This document shows, one piece after another, positions 1 through 12,881 of a stretch of DNA of 64,000 nt. Positions within the stretch are counted from its first letter, which is position 1; every line of letters starts with the position of its first letter. The stretch lies in assembly GCF_003046625.1 (NCBI RefSeq), contig NZ_QAAD01000004.1:1-64000 (forward strand). The letters are read 5' to 3'. Origin of the DNA: Mangrovibacterium marinum. GTDB lineage: Bacteria > Bacteroidota > Bacteroidia > Bacteroidales > Prolixibacteraceae. The position numbers and the translations under genes were made by a program. Below the pieces are notes generated by a model. It had not been told where the DNA came from. It did no database searches and worked only from the letters and a program-made list of their open reading frames with translations.

Positions 1-2206
<2,206 letters not shown>

Positions 2207-2223
2207 CGACTGAATACTTGAAA

Positions 2224-4683
2224 ATGAACTTGAACTTGTTAAAGGCGTCGTCGGCGCTGTGTTTCATAATGCTCTCGTTTATGTTGAAGGCACAAAACGA
2301 CGGGAACTTAAAACTATGGTACAACAAACCAGCCGAAAAATGGGTCGAAGCACTTCCTGTTGGGAATGGACGTTTGGGGGCAATGGTTTTCGGCGATCCC
2401 TCAAAGGAAACCATTCAGTTAAACGAAAACACGATTTGGGCGGGACAGCCCAACCGCAATGACAATCCCAATGCAAAAGCTTCGCTCGGAGAGGTTCGAA
2501 AGTTGATTTTTGAGGGAAACTATAAGGAAGCTGAACAGATTGTTAACCGCGATTTTATCAGCAAAACTTCGCAAGGAATGCCCTACCAAACGGCTGGCAA
2601 TCTGAGGTTGAATTTCCCGGGGCACGAGGATTTTTCGGATTATTACCGTGAGCTCGATTTGGAGAAAGCCGTCGTGTCGTCGCAGTACAAATCGGGTGGA
2701 GTGACCTACAGAACAGAAATGTTTTCTTCTTTTCCCGATCAGCTAATGGTTGCCCGTATTTCGGCAGATAAAGCCGCAGCACTCGGTTTTTCGGCAACCT
2801 TGGATCGCCCTTCCGAAGTAACATTGAAAGCAACAGCTGACAACGAACTGACCATGTCGGGTGTGAGCAGCGATCACGAAGGCGTGAAAGGCGCCGTTCA
2901 ATTCGAGGTGAAAGTGAAGATTTTAACCGAAGGTGGGACGGTTACGACATCCGACTCATCCCTAACGGTTAGCGAAGCGACAAGTGCAACGATCTACATT
3001 TCAATTGCTACTAACTATAACAATTACCAGGATATTAGCGGAAACGCAGATGCTCGGGCAACAGCCTATTTGCAACAAGCCTTACCGAAAAGCTATAAGC
3101 AACTTCTTTCGGATCATATTGCCGATTATCAGAACTATTTCAACCGGGTGAGCCTCGATTTGGGAACCACCGATGCAATTAAAAATCCAACTGATGTTCG
3201 GGTGGCCGAATTTGCCAGCGGGAACGATCCGCAGCTGGTGGCCTTGTATTTTCAGTTTGGCCGTTATTTGCTCATTTCGTCATCGCGTCCGGGCGGGCAG
3301 CCTGCCAATTTGCAAGGGATTTGGGCCGACGGATTGGTTCCGGCCTGGGACAGCAAATACACGGTGAACATCAATACCGAAATGAATTACTGGCCCTCGG
3401 AACCGACCAACCTGACCGAAATGAACGAACCATTGGTACAAATGCTGAAAGAACTTTCGGTAACCGGGCAAAAAACCGCGCAGGATATGTATGGTGCGCG
3501 CGGCTGGGTGCTGCACCATAACACAGACTTGTGGCGCATTAATGGCCCGGTAGATGGTTCGCAGTGGGGCATGTGGCCTATGGCAGGAGCCTGGTTCTCG
3601 CAACATTTGTTTGATAAGTACGCTTTTAACGGCGACAAGGAATACCTGGAAACGGTTTACCCGGTGATAAAAGGTGCCGCGCAATTTTTTCTGGATTTTC
3701 TGACCGAAGAACCGGAACAGCACTGGCTGGTGGTGGCGCCCTCGGTGTCGCCCGAAAATACGCCGGCAGGGCACGCTTCCAACATCTCAGCCGGAACAAC
3801 AATGGACAACCAGTTGGTTTTCGATTTATTCAATACAACAGTAAAAGCAGCTCATATTCTGGATACGGACCCTGAATTTGCGAATCAGGTGAAAGCTGCT
3901 CTGAGCCAGTTGCCCCCCATGCAAATTGGCCAATGGGGACAGTTGCAGGAATGGATGTACGACTGGGATAATCCCGACGACAAGCACCGGCACGTGTCGC
4001 ATTTGTGGGGCATGTTTCCCTCGAACCAAATTTCCCCCTATCGCAATCCCGAATTGTTCTCGGCGGCAAAAACATCGCTCATAGCCCGTGGTGACGAATC
4101 AACCGGCTGGTCGATGGGCTGGAAAGTAAACCTGTGGGCCCGCCTGTTGGACGGCGACCACGCCTACAAGTTGATTACTGACCAACTCAGCCCGTCCATT
4201 CAGTCCGATGGTTCGCAAAAAGGCGGCACTTATCCGAATTTGTTCGATGCCCACCCGCCATTCCAGATTGACGGGAACTTTGGGTGCACTTCGGGTATTG
4301 CCGAGATGTTGCTGCAAAGCCAGGACGGAGCCATCCAGCTGCTTCCGGCGCTGCCTTCGGTTTGGAAAAACGGTCAGGTAAGCGGGTTGAAAGCAAGGGG
4401 CGGCTTTGAAGTGGCCATTGAATGGAAAAATGGGGAACTGGCTTCAGCCTCAATTCAATCCAGGATGGGCGGAAATTGCCGGATTCGTTCGTACGTTCCG
4501 TTAAAGGGAAAAGGATTGACAGAAGCTTCAGGCGCAAATTCCAACCCGTTTTATTCGGTGGCGCAAATCAAGCAACCGTTGAATCATTCTGAAAAAGCAA
4601 TTGCTAAACCCGAGCTGAAACTGGTTTACGAATATGATGTTGTAACAGCGGCAGGACAAACCGTGGAACTGGAAAAATTATAA
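2224..4683 (+). CDS. GH95 alpha-L-fucosidase / alpha-L-galactosidase
   Basis: An 819-residue secreted GH95 enzyme. ATG 2224 is preferred over the TTG at 2218; it gives the signal peptide [19 protein letters not shown] followed by MLKAQ. The N-terminal domain carries the family signature [18 protein letters not shown]. The (alpha/alpha)6 barrel shows the residues known to be catalytic in the bifidobacterial GH95 AfcA: Asn382 and Asn384 in [10 protein letters not shown], Glu511 in PSVSPEN and Asp683 in QIDGNFG. All four are present, so the enzyme should be active. GH95 members are alpha-1,2-L-fucosidases or alpha-L-galactosidases. Inside a glucurono-arabinoxylan locus, removal of terminal L-galactose from complex corn-type xylan is the more likely job, by analogy with Bacteroides ovatus (inference). 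It lies 17 bp after the esterase, and a strong terminator follows. Confidence 0.92.
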   Translation: MNLNLLKASSALCFIMLSFMLKAQNDGNLKLWYNKPAEKWVEALPVGNGRLGAMVFGDPSKETIQLNENTIWAGQPNRNDNPNAKASLGEVRKLIFEGNYKEAEQIVNRDFISKTSQGMPYQTAGNLRLNFPGHEDFSDYYRELDLEKAVVSSQYKSGGVTYRTEMFSSFPDQLMVARISADKAAALGFSATLDRPSEVTLKATADNELTMSGVSSDHEGVKGAVQFEVKVKILTEGGTVTTSDSSLTVSEATSATIYISIATNYNNYQDISGNADARATAYLQQALPKSYKQLLSDHIADYQNYFNRVSLDLGTTDAIKNPTDVRVAEFASGNDPQLVALYFQFGRYLLISSSRPGGQPANLQGIWADGLVPAWDSKYTVNINTEMNYWPSEPTNLTEMNEPLVQMLKELSVTGQKTAQDMYGARGWVLHHNTDLWRINGPVDGSQWGMWPMAGAWFSQHLFDKYAFNGDKEYLETVYPVIKGAAQFFLDFLTEEPEQHWLVVAPSVSPENTPAGHASNISAGTTMDNQLVFDLFNTTVKAAHILDTDPEFANQVKAALSQLPPMQIGQWGQLQEWMYDWDNPDDKHRHVSHLWGMFPSNQISPYRNPELFSAAKTSLIARGDESTGWSMGWKVNLWARLLDGDHAYKLITDQLSPSIQSDGSQKGGTYPNLFDAHPPFQIDGNFGCTSGIAEMLLQSQDGAIQLLPALPSVWKNGQVSGLKARGGFEVAIEWKNGELASASIQSRMGGNCRIRSYVPLKGKGLTEASGANSNPFYSVAQIKQPLNHSEKAIAKPELKLVYEYDVVTAAGQTVELEKL

Positions 4684-4783
4684 GCCGGCGACAGGCGGCC
4701 ATACAATCCAATGTAGAGCCGGGCCTGCCAGTATCGCTCTTCGAATGCAGTTGGCGGACGAGAGCATCGGTTTAGCCCATCTG

Positions 4784-4822
4784 AACCTTGACCGCAATAG
4801 GACAATAGCGGTCAAGGTTTTT
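4784..4822 (+). terminator. Rho-independent terminator after GH95
   Basis: A perfect 12-bp stem (AACCTTGACCGC, 4784-4795; GCGGTCAAGGTT, 4808-4819) encloses a 12-nt loop and runs into a short T tract. It closes the GH43-CE1-GH95 transcription unit. The rest of the 293-bp gap to the next gene is AT-rich near its 3' end and holds no gene; the promoter of the GH5-GH43 gene is presumably there, but no clear TAnnTTTG box was seen. Confidence 0.8.
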
Positions 4823-4976
4823 GCTGTCTGCTGGCTTTCATGCCTTCGGGGGGCTCAGGACACGACCATATCTAATTTTAAAATTGATTTATCTAATATT
4901 TAATAGCTGTTTTGATTTCACCACTTATCATTGTTGGGTTGAATTTTTTGACGAAACCTGATTTTAAACCTAACTT

Positions 4977-7900
4977 ATGATGACACGAGTGACAAAAATG
5001 GTCATTGGGCTTCTATTTACTTTTTGCTCCCTCACAGCCAGTGCCTGGCAAGGAATGCCAACTCCCCAACTTCATGTCGAAGGCCGGTATTTAAAAGATC
5101 CGCACGGAAACACAGTCAACCTGCATGGTTTTGCACAAACCTACAGCCCTTGGTTCAACGAGCGGGGGCAATATTGGACGAATTACGATGTTGATGGCTG
5201 TTTGGAATACAACCAGGGAATTATTGATGGCGTTTTGAATGCCGGATGGAAGGTTAATTTCCTGCGTTTACACATGGATCCGTATTGGAGCAACACCCCC
5301 GGCTGTACGCCCGATGGCCACGAGCTGCCAAATTGTTTTGATGAAGCGCGGTTTCGCAAATACCTCGATGAGGTTTTTATACCGATGGCCGAATATGCCA
5401 TCTCCAAGGGATTGTATGTGGTGATGAGGCCTCCGGGGGTCTGTCCTGAAGTGATTGGTCTGGAAGACGACTATAACTATGCCCAATACCTGATGACGGT
5501 TTGGGATATTGTTTCATCCCACCCGAAAATTAAAAATAACGATGCCATCATGTTTGAGCTGGCCAACGAACCGGTGAAGGTAAAACTGGCCGATGGTTCG
5601 GTGGGCAATAATAGCCAGGCTCATTTTGATGTGCTGAAAGCAATCTTTCAACCGGTTGTGGACCGGATTCGCGAAAATGGATTTCACAATGTGGTCTGGA
5701 TTCCCGGATCGGCGTATCAGGCGCAGTACAAAGGCTACGCTATTAATCCGGTTGAAGGCGAAAATATTGGCTATGCCGTGCATATCTATCCCGGATGGTT
5801 TGGCAGCGCCGATGGCTATGAGGTTTTTCAGCGCGAGTGGGATAAAAATGTCAAGCCGGTTTCGGATTTTGCACCAATCATGATTACCGAAATGGACTGG
5901 GCCGACGAAAAATACGATTCATCCTGGGGGAAAGGCTATACCGGTACTGCCGGAGCTGATGGCTTTGGCGCTAACTTCAAGAAAATCGCCGATGATGCAG
6001 GCAATGCAAGCTGGCTGGTTTTCACCAATGCTGATTTGCTCGCTAAGTTTACCGACGTGGCGCCCGCAGAGGGCGAGCCCTATACGTTTCTCAATGACCC
6101 CGAGGCTTGCCCCTGGCCGGTTTATCATTGGTTTCAGGATTATGCTGAAACCCAGTACCCCCGACCGGATTTTAGCCGCCGCCCAACAGCCGACAATGGC
6201 GACGGCACCTATACCAATCCCTTGATATTTGCCGATTTCCCCGACCCGGATGTGATTCGCGTGGACGATACCTATTATATGGTTTCAACCACCATGCATA
6301 TTTTCCCCGGAGCTACAATATTGAAATCGTATGATCTGGTGAACTGGGAATATTGCAGCAACCCGCTCGATAAAATTGAATCGACGCCTTGTTACAATAT
6401 GGATGCCGCCTGCGACCGCGAAGAGGGCCTTTTCCGCTATGGTCACGGGCAATGGGCAACAAGTTTAAAATATAACGACGGTACCTACTACCTGCTTTTT
6501 ACAACTTTGGAAGAGGGAAGCTACCTTTTGACAGCCAGCAATCCGGAAGGTCCTTGGCAGAAGACGAAACTGTCCGGTTCGTTTTACGATCCTGGTTTGT
6601 TTTTCGACGATGATGGCAAAACTTACGTCATATTCGGAATAAATACCCTGAAAATTGCGGAGCTGGACGATGATTTTGAAGTTGTTCCCAACTCGGAAAA
6701 GGAGGTTTACAGCTGGACGGTGAAGGAAGGGCTGGAAGGAAGTCACCTTTATAAAATCAACGGCTACTATTACATTTACGGTACTTACGGCGGCTGGCCG
6801 GCCTATCAGGTTGCTTTGCGGGCGACCAGCATTTACGGGCCTTACGAAGAGAAACTGCTTCTGAACGATGATAACATTCACCAGGGAGCGCTCATTGAAA
6901 CCCAAACCGGCGAGTGGTGGACAATTTTATTTTACGATAAAGGCGCTTTCGGCCGTCTGCCGAACTTGCAACCCGTCAGCTGGGAGGACAACTGGCCGGT
7001 GATCGGTGTTGATGGCAAAGGGGTGACCACTTACACGAAGCCGAATGTCGGACGCGAATATCCAAAAAACTTTCTGCCCACAACCGATAATTTTCGCAAC
7101 TACCAGTTGGGAATGCAGTGGGGCTGGAATCATAATGCCGACGACTCGAAGTGGTCGTTGACAGACCGTCCGGGATATCTGCGTTTGGAGACCGTGAAGG
7201 TTGTTGAGGATCTGAAACATGCCCCAAACACCCTCACCCAGCGCATCTTCGGGTATCCTGACGACCTGACGCATTCTTATGGAACGGTCAAAATGGATGT
7301 TGAAAATATGCAGGAGGGCGATGTGGCCGGGCTTGCAGTATTTCAGGACCCCTATGCTTACATCGGCGTGAAGATGGTGAATGGCCAAAAGTGGTTGTAC
7401 CAGGTGAACAACAGCCTGGCCACCACTGGCGAGGAATTTACAGGGACCGAGCTGTACCTGCGGGCCATTGCCAATTATACCACCAGCCAAGCGAGCTTTT
7501 ATTATAGTCTGGATAACGAAACTTACACCAAGTTCGGCAGCGATCTGGATATGAAATTTGATTTGTCGGTATTTACCGGCAATAAGTTCTGCCTGTTCAA
7601 CTTTGCCACGCAACAAACCGGAGGCTACGTTGATTTTGATTGGTTTACAACCGAACCTGTTTTCACCGAAGACAGCTATTACGATGATTCGTTTGTGGGG
7701 TACAGCGAGGAGGAGCTGACCCTCTCGGATTTGCTTGTTGAGGGTGGCGATATTCAACTGTTAACCGGCGGGATGTCTACTTTTACGGTGACCGCGGTAT
7801 ACGCCAGTGGCCGGACCAAAGACGTCACTCTCAGCGCAACTTACGAAAACTCAAATCCGGATATCATCGAAATTGTGAACGGGAACATCGTGGCCAATGC

Positions 7901-8567
7901 CGATGGCGAAGCAACCATTGCGGTGAGCTACAAGGGGGAACTGGGCGACCCGATGACAAGCTACTTTACGGTGAGTTCATCCACATTTCCGTTGTCCGAT
8001 GAGCTTTTCGACCCTTCGATATGGGAAACCGGTTCCTTCGACGAAACCACCGGCAGCCTGATCACCGGGCAGTATGGCTTTGGCGGTTGGCAATACGCTG
8101 CCGGTATCGACATTTCCGACTACAAGTACCTGGTTGTGAAACTGGCCAGTGCCGGAGCTTGCGGCGCATCGTTCCGGCTGTTCGACAGCAATAATTACTG
8201 GAGTTCGCCGGCTGCCTACGATCTTACCGGTAAAACCATGCAGGTGGTGACTCTGGCATCGATGACCAATGGCGACGGAGCAGTTGTGGATCCTTCCCAC
8301 CTCTACATTGTCGGGTTTTGGTCGACCGGGGGCTGCACGATTGAGATTCAGGATGTTTACCTGTCGAATACGGATGATTACATACCTACTGCTACCGACG
8401 ATATCCCCTTGCAGGACGACTATGACGAAAATGCCATCGTAGATGTTTATTCCATGCTGGGGGTGAAAATCCGCTCCGGCGTCATCCGGCGAAACGCCAC
8501 AAAGGGCCTCCCTGTTGGTGTTTATATTGTTGGTGGCGAAAAAGTGGTTGAAACGCGGATCTGGTAA
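4977..8567 (+). CDS. Multimodular GH5-GH43 enzyme with Ig-like, CBM-like and sorting-type C-terminal domains
   Basis: A 1196-residue secreted fusion that would combine backbone cutting with side-chain or xylose removal. Modules in order: signal peptide (1-23); GH5 (about 30-395) with acid/base Glu198 in FELANEP and nucleophile Glu305 in MITEMDW; GH43 propeller (about 408-690) with base Asp423 in FPDPDVI, Asp538 in YDPGLFF and acid Glu587 in GLEGSHLYK; GH43 C2 sandwich (about 700-892); a Big_2/Ig-like domain (about 912-1000); a beta-rich CBM-like domain (about 1003-1130); and a tail with VDVYSMLGVKIRSGV and GLPVGVYIVGG that resembles a type IX secretion sorting domain. All catalytic residues appear intact. 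The GH43 half is a close paralogue of the partial gene at 1-1050. The GH5 subfamily was not determined. It is probably transcribed alone, with a terminator upstream and the regulator downstream. Confidence 0.9.
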   Translation: MMTRVTKMVIGLLFTFCSLTASAWQGMPTPQLHVEGRYLKDPHGNTVNLHGFAQTYSPWFNERGQYWTNYDVDGCLEYNQGIIDGVLNAGWKVNFLRLHMDPYWSNTPGCTPDGHELPNCFDEARFRKYLDEVFIPMAEYAISKGLYVVMRPPGVCPEVIGLEDDYNYAQYLMTVWDIVSSHPKIKNNDAIMFELANEPVKVKLADGSVGNNSQAHFDVLKAIFQPVVDRIRENGFHNVVWIPGSAYQAQYKGYAINPVEGENIGYAVHIYPGWFGSADGYEVFQREWDKNVKPVSDFAPIMITEMDWADEKYDSSWGKGYTGTAGADGFGANFKKIADDAGNASWLVFTNADLLAKFTDVAPAEGEPYTFLNDPEACPWPVYHWFQDYAETQYPRPDFSRRPTADNGDGTYTNPLIFADFPDPDVIRVDDTYYMVSTTMHIFPGATILKSYDLVNWEYCSNPLDKIESTPCYNMDAACDREEGLFRYGHGQWATSLKYNDGTYYLLFTTLEEGSYLLTASNPEGPWQKTKLSGSFYDPGLFFDDDGKTYVIFGINTLKIAELDDDFEVVPNSEKEVYSWTVKEGLEGSHLYKINGYYYIYGTYGGWPAYQVALRATSIYGPYEEKLLLNDDNIHQGALIETQTGEWWTILFYDKGAFGRLPNLQPVSWEDNWPVIGVDGKGVTTYTKPNVGREYPKNFLPTTDNFRNYQLGMQWGWNHNADDSKWSLTDRPGYLRLETVKVVEDLKHAPNTLTQRIFGYPDDLTHSYGTVKMDVENMQEGDVAGLAVFQDPYAYIGVKMVNGQKWLYQVNNSLATTGEEFTGTELYLRAIANYTTSQASFYYSLDNETYTKFGSDLDMKFDLSVFTGNKFCLFNFATQQTGGYVDFDWFTTEPVFTEDSYYDDSFVGYSEEELTLSDLLVEGGDIQLLTGGMSTFTVTAVYASGRTKDVTLSATYENSNPDIIEIVNGNIVANADGEATIAVSYKGELGDPMTSYFTVSSSTFPLSDELFDPSIWETGSFDETTGSLITGQYGFGGWQYAAGIDISDYKYLVVKLASAGACGASFRLFDSNNYWSSPAAYDLTGKTMQVVTLASMTNGDGAVVDPSHLYIVGFWSTGGCTIEIQDVYLSNTDDYIPTATDDIPLQDDYDENAIVDVYSMLGVKIRSGVIRRNATKGLPVGVYIVGGEKVVETRIW

Positions 8568-8899
8568 AGCCTCTGTAAGCTGTTCGGCTTATGATGAGAA
8601 TTGAACGAATTGATTTGGTTTTAATAGGACAACTTAAAGTAGTTAGATTAAGCAAGTAGTAGTGAGGGGAGGATTGGTTGTTTGCAGCTGGTTTCCCCTT
8701 TTACTGCTGTTGGCTATAAGTTTTCATGAAAGAGGTTGATTGGAAAATACTATTTTAGACCGCTTAAACTATTTTCTGTTGGGTGATTTGCCTGAATCAC
8801 TGCAATCCAGTAGAACGAATTGTTTTAGCTCTGTTTAAACAATCGGGAAGAATATGAAATTTATTGGTCGGGATGAATGTCGACTTAGAAATTGCGGGT
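8568..8899. other. Intergenic region before the HTCS gene
   Basis: This 332-bp stretch contains no supportable gene. It holds a weak hairpin at 8665-8699 (annotated separately) and AT-rich sequence that probably carries the promoter of the regulator. No exact TAnnTTTG box and no 21-bp repeat of the type seen at 13162 were found here. Confidence 0.5.
8665..8703 (+). terminator. Possible weak terminator after GH5-GH43
   Basis: AGGGGA (8665-8670) can pair with TCCCCT (8694-8699), and a short T run follows immediately. The stem is only six pairs with a long loop, so this is a tentative call. Confidence 0.3.
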
Positions 8900-11800
8900 A
8901 TGAAATTAAGAATTCAAATACAGATAGTCTCCGTCTTTTTATTACTCATCGCACAGGCGATTCCTCTGAGGGGCGCGGCAAATGTCCAATTTTACAATAT
9001 CAACGAGGAATATGGAGTCTCCATACGCGAAACCAATAGTGTTTGCAGCGACCTGAACGGCTTCATCTGGATTTCCTCGAAGATGGGAATTGTGCGTTTT
9101 TCGCAGAATGATATCCGTACTTATCAGCTTCCCTATGAGACGGAGGATGTGATTACGGTAAAACTGCAGTACAAGTTTGAAGAACTCTATGCTTACACCA
9201 ACAACGGACAGATTTTTAAATATGATGCTATTCGCGACCGTTTCATTTTGCTGGTGAATATCGCCGAGAGCCTGAATAATCCGTACCTCTCAGTTAATTC
9301 AATCCTGATCGACAGTCAAAAGCGGATATGGGCTGCTTCCTCTTTTGGCCTGTACTGTTACGATACTTCGAGCGGATTAAAGTCGCTGGAGCAGAACGAG
9401 ACGGTCCATTACCTGGGCTGGTACGACGAAACCCATTTTTTCTACTTCCTCGACGGAGAGGTGAGATTGTTTAATACGATTCGGTTGACTTCAGCCTGTT
9501 ATTATAAATTACCTGATAAGCTAACTTGTGCCGTCTCGAGTATGTGGTTCGATAAAGCACAAAACGAACTTTGGTTGGGCACCTTGGGCGAAGGGCTTTG
9601 CCTGTTGACTGGAACGCCGGATCGTCTTCAATTTATTAATTTCAACCAGATACCGAATCAACCAATCCTGGCGATAGAACCGAGCTCAGATTCAATTTTG
9701 TTCCTGGGCATCGACGGACAGGGCGTATGGGAGTTTGACCAGACAAACCGCCGAGTGGTTGCGGTCTATAAAGAGGATGCGGATCGTCCAAACTCCTTGA
9801 AAGGGAATGGGGTGTACGATATTTATTGCGACCCCAACAACCGGGTGTGGGTCTGCACCTACAGCGGTGGAGTCTCCTTTTTCGATCAGGAGAACCCGAT
9901 TGTGACCCAAATCGGGCATTTGGTGAATAATCATAATTCACTAATTAATGATGAAGTGAATAGTGTCCTTGAGGATTCGGACGGTAATGTCTGGTTTGCA
10001 ACAAATAATGGAATTAGCCGGTGGAATGAGAAAACGAACCGGTGGAACTCCTATTATTATAATAACGAGGAGCATGCTCAGGTGTTCCACGATCTTTGTG
10101 AAGATGATCAGGGGCAGATTTGGGCCGGCACCTATTCGTCGGGGGTGTATGTGCTGGATCGAAAAACCGGCCGGCAACTGCATCATTATTCGCTTGAGGA
10201 GTCAGGTGGCACATTCAACAATGATTTTGTGTTTGATATCTTAAAAGACGGGCAAGGAAACATTTGGATTGGAGGGGTGCGCGGCGATCTGATCTGTTAT
10301 TCCCCGCGAAGCAAAAAGTGCAAGTCGTTTGAGGGGATGACTGTGAATGTCCTGCTTGATTATAGTGAAGATAAACTGTTGATTGGTACAACCTTTGGGC
10401 TACAGTTGTTTGATAAAGAAAAAGGAACAACCGAAACCTTGGTCGATGGTTATTTGGTATACGACCTGTATGTGAAAAATAACAATATCTGGTTGTGTAC
10501 CAGCGGAAATGGGCTTGTTAAGTATAATATCGAAACGAAAAAGACAGCGTTGATAACAACCGATTCGGGCCTTCCTTCCAATTTTGTAAAAAGCATTGCC
10601 TGGGCCGATGGCTATTTCTGGATTGGCACCGAACAGGGCTTGTGCAGGCTGCGCGAAGAAGATAGCGAGCTGCTTACCTTTGGTTCAAATATTGTGCTCA
10701 GCAACGTTTCGTTTAATCAAAATGCCTTTTCGGTTCTTTCGAACGGGAAACTGGCCTGGGGAACCAACAAAGGTGCTGTTATTTTCGACCCGAAGGCTGT
10801 TGTCCCCACCAAGGATCATGGCCAGATATTTTTTCAGGACCTCACCATATCGGGTCGTTCCATTCGCGACATGGCTTCGATCGACTTAACCAAACCGCTC
10901 GATAGCCTTGAGGATATTTCACTTCGGTATTATCAGAATACTGTCAGCATGGAGCTGATTCCGATTGGAGTGATCTCGCCCGGTTCCAGGTTTTCGTGGA
11001 AACTTGATGGTTTGGATAAACAGTGGACGAAGCCGGGCAACAACCGAATTCTGTCGTATTCGAACATTCCGAGCGGAGACTATACACTGCGGATTCGAAT
11101 GTTCGATAGTTCATTGACCGATGTGCTGGCCGAACGATCGGTCAAACTTCATATCATTCCTCCGTTTTGGGAAACCTGGCTGTTTCGGATCGCAGTGTTT
11201 GTATTCTTAGTTGGAATGGGAATATTTCTGTTTGCATTTTATATCGGCCGGCTGAAAAAGCAGCATTCGGACGAGAAAATTCGCTTTTTTGCCAATACGG
11301 CACATGATATGCGCACCTCGTTAACATTGATAAAAGGCCCGATTGAAGAACTCAATAAGGAAGAAGGCTTGTCGGCTAAAGCATTGCAGTACTTACATAT
11401 TGCGACCGAGCAAAGCCGACGTTTGTCCAAGGTGGTTACCCAGTTGATGGATTTTCAGAAAGTTGATATCGGAAAAGAACGTTTAACGCTGACGATGGTG
11501 GATCTGGTTAAGCTGATCGGTAACCGGATCATGATGTTTGAGTCGTATGCAAAAACCAAAAACATCGAACTGAAGTTTAAATCCGAGTTCCCCGAATTTG
11601 TGACCGCTGTTGATGAAGTGATGATCGAGAAAGTGATTGATAACCTGCTGTCCAATGCCATCAAATATTCCTATGCCGATGTTTCGGTTCATATTAACTT
11701 TCAGGTGCCAGGCAACAAATGGGTGCTCGATGTGCAGGACATTGGCTTGGGAATCAGTAAAAAGGCCCAGCGGCAGTTGTTCAACGAATATTATCGCGGC

Positions 11801-12817
11801 GAAAATGCGGTGAACGCGAAAATCGTCGGATCGGGTATTGGCTTGCTGTTGGTGAAGAATTACGTGAATCTGCACGGAGGGAAGGTGAGCTGTTACAGCC
11901 AGCAAAGCGTGGGTTCCAGTTTCAGTATTTCAGTCCCGGTGATGAAAACCATGGACGCACACGAGCCTGAAAATAAGCAGAACGATACTGTACCGAACGG
12001 TCATGTCGCAGCGAAGGTTGTCCGAAGTACAGTGCTGATGAGTGAAATGCAGTCACTGTCCAGGAATAAAATGAAAGTTCTGATCGTGGAAGATCACGAT
12101 TCTTTACGCGAGTTCCTGAGATCGACCATGGAGGAGGAATTTCAAATTGAATTGGCTGAAGACGGAGAGCAGGCCTGGGAAATGATTCAGAAAAATACGC
12201 CCGACCTGGTGGTTTCAGATATCATGATGCCGCGAATGGATGGATACGAGTTGTGCGAAAAATTGAAGTCGAATTACGAAACTTCACATATTCCGATCAT
12301 TTTATTAACGGCCTTGTCGAACAAATCGCAGCACCTGAAAGGACTTGGGCTTGGCGCCGACGACTATTTGACCAAGCCATTTGATGTGACCTTGCTTCAG
12401 CAACGGATTAAAACGATTATTCAGAATCGCGAATTGATTAGGGACAAGGCGCTGAAAATCATCAAGCAGACTGAGAACGATGAAGCCATTCTGGATAATG
12501 AGCTAAACGATAAGTTTTTGAAGCGGATGGGGGAAGTGGTGCGCGAAAATATCGCCAACTCGGAGTTTACGAAGGACGATTTTGCAGCAGCGATGAATGT
12601 GAGCCCTTCATTGCTGTATAAAAAGATTAAATCGCTGACCAACCAGTCGCCAACCGATTTTATCAAATCCATCCGATTGGATCATGCCTTGGATTTGATT
12701 CAATCGCATAAATATACCGTAACCGAAGTCAGCGAGTTATGTGGCTTTTCTTCGGTGGGCTACTTCAGTACCGTATTCCGGAAACACTATGGCAAATCGC
12801 CAACTCAAGTGGTCTGA
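8900..12817 (+). CDS. Hybrid two-component system (HTCS) sensor-regulator
   Basis: A 1305-residue one-protein phosphorelay that senses an oligosaccharide in the periplasm and activates the locus through an AraC-type DNA-binding domain. ATG 8900 is chosen for its signal peptide (MKLRIQIQIVSVFLLLIAQ); ATG 8873 is an in-frame alternative. Visible domains are: reg_prop beta-propeller repeats of the WIGT/WLGTLGEGL type over about 30-660; a Y_Y_Y domain (about 680-750); one membrane helix (about 757-782); HisKA with His802 in NTAHDMRTSL; HATPase with DNLLSNAIKYS, DIGLGIS and GSGIGLLLVK; a receiver domain with phospho-acceptor Asp1107 in VVSDIMMP; and a C-terminal AraC HTH ending near HYGKSPTQVV. 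The H-box has Ser where Pro is usual. It lies between enzyme block A and uptake block B, both plausible targets. Confidence 0.95.
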   Translation: MKLRIQIQIVSVFLLLIAQAIPLRGAANVQFYNINEEYGVSIRETNSVCSDLNGFIWISSKMGIVRFSQNDIRTYQLPYETEDVITVKLQYKFEELYAYTNNGQIFKYDAIRDRFILLVNIAESLNNPYLSVNSILIDSQKRIWAASSFGLYCYDTSSGLKSLEQNETVHYLGWYDETHFFYFLDGEVRLFNTIRLTSACYYKLPDKLTCAVSSMWFDKAQNELWLGTLGEGLCLLTGTPDRLQFINFNQIPNQPILAIEPSSDSILFLGIDGQGVWEFDQTNRRVVAVYKEDADRPNSLKGNGVYDIYCDPNNRVWVCTYSGGVSFFDQENPIVTQIGHLVNNHNSLINDEVNSVLEDSDGNVWFATNNGISRWNEKTNRWNSYYYNNEEHAQVFHDLCEDDQGQIWAGTYSSGVYVLDRKTGRQLHHYSLEESGGTFNNDFVFDILKDGQGNIWIGGVRGDLICYSPRSKKCKSFEGMTVNVLLDYSEDKLLIGTTFGLQLFDKEKGTTETLVDGYLVYDLYVKNNNIWLCTSGNGLVKYNIETKKTALITTDSGLPSNFVKSIAWADGYFWIGTEQGLCRLREEDSELLTFGSNIVLSNVSFNQNAFSVLSNGKLAWGTNKGAVIFDPKAVVPTKDHGQIFFQDLTISGRSIRDMASIDLTKPLDSLEDISLRYYQNTVSMELIPIGVISPGSRFSWKLDGLDKQWTKPGNNRILSYSNIPSGDYTLRIRMFDSSLTDVLAERSVKLHIIPPFWETWLFRIAVFVFLVGMGIFLFAFYIGRLKKQHSDEKIRFFANTAHDMRTSLTLIKGPIEELNKEEGLSAKALQYLHIATEQSRRLSKVVTQLMDFQKVDIGKERLTLTMVDLVKLIGNRIMMFESYAKTKNIELKFKSEFPEFVTAVDEVMIEKVIDNLLSNAIKYSYADVSVHINFQVPGNKWVLDVQDIGLGISKKAQRQLFNEYYRGENAVNAKIVGSGIGLLLVKNYVNLHGGKVSCYSQQSVGSSFSISVPVMKTMDAHEPENKQNDTVPNGHVAAKVVRSTVLMSEMQSLSRNKMKVLIVEDHDSLREFLRSTMEEEFQIELAEDGEQAWEMIQKNTPDLVVSDIMMPRMDGYELCEKLKSNYETSHIPIILLTALSNKSQHLKGLGLGADDYLTKPFDVTLLQQRIKTIIQNRELIRDKALKIIKQTENDEAILDNELNDKFLKRMGEVVRENIANSEFTKDDFAAAMNVSPSLLYKKIKSLTNQSPTDFIKSIRLDHALDLIQSHKYTVTEVSELCGFSSVGYFSTVFRKHYGKSPTQVV

Positions 12818-12838
12818 GTCTGTGCTGTCAGTCAGGGC

Positions 12839-12881
12839 AAAAGCCGGGATCCCGTTTTTCAGGATTCCGGCTTTTGCTTTT
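12839..12881 (+). terminator. Rho-independent terminator after HTCS
   Basis: A 14-bp stem (12839-12852 with 12862-12875, one G-T wobble) carries AAAAGCCGG on the left and CCGGCTTTT on the right, followed by another T-rich stretch. It ends the regulator transcript. Confidence 0.8.

Noticed and set aside
4860-4976. Possible third HTCS operator upstream of the GH5-GH43 gene
   Set aside because: AAATTGATTT and TAATATTT occur, but there is no second half-site at 21 bp and no correctly spaced TAnnTTTG box.
6927-7757. 276-codon minus-strand open frame inside the GH5-GH43 gene
   Set aside because: It is antisense to a well-conserved catalytic region, has no recognisable domain and lacks a plausible promoter; it is a shadow of codon bias.
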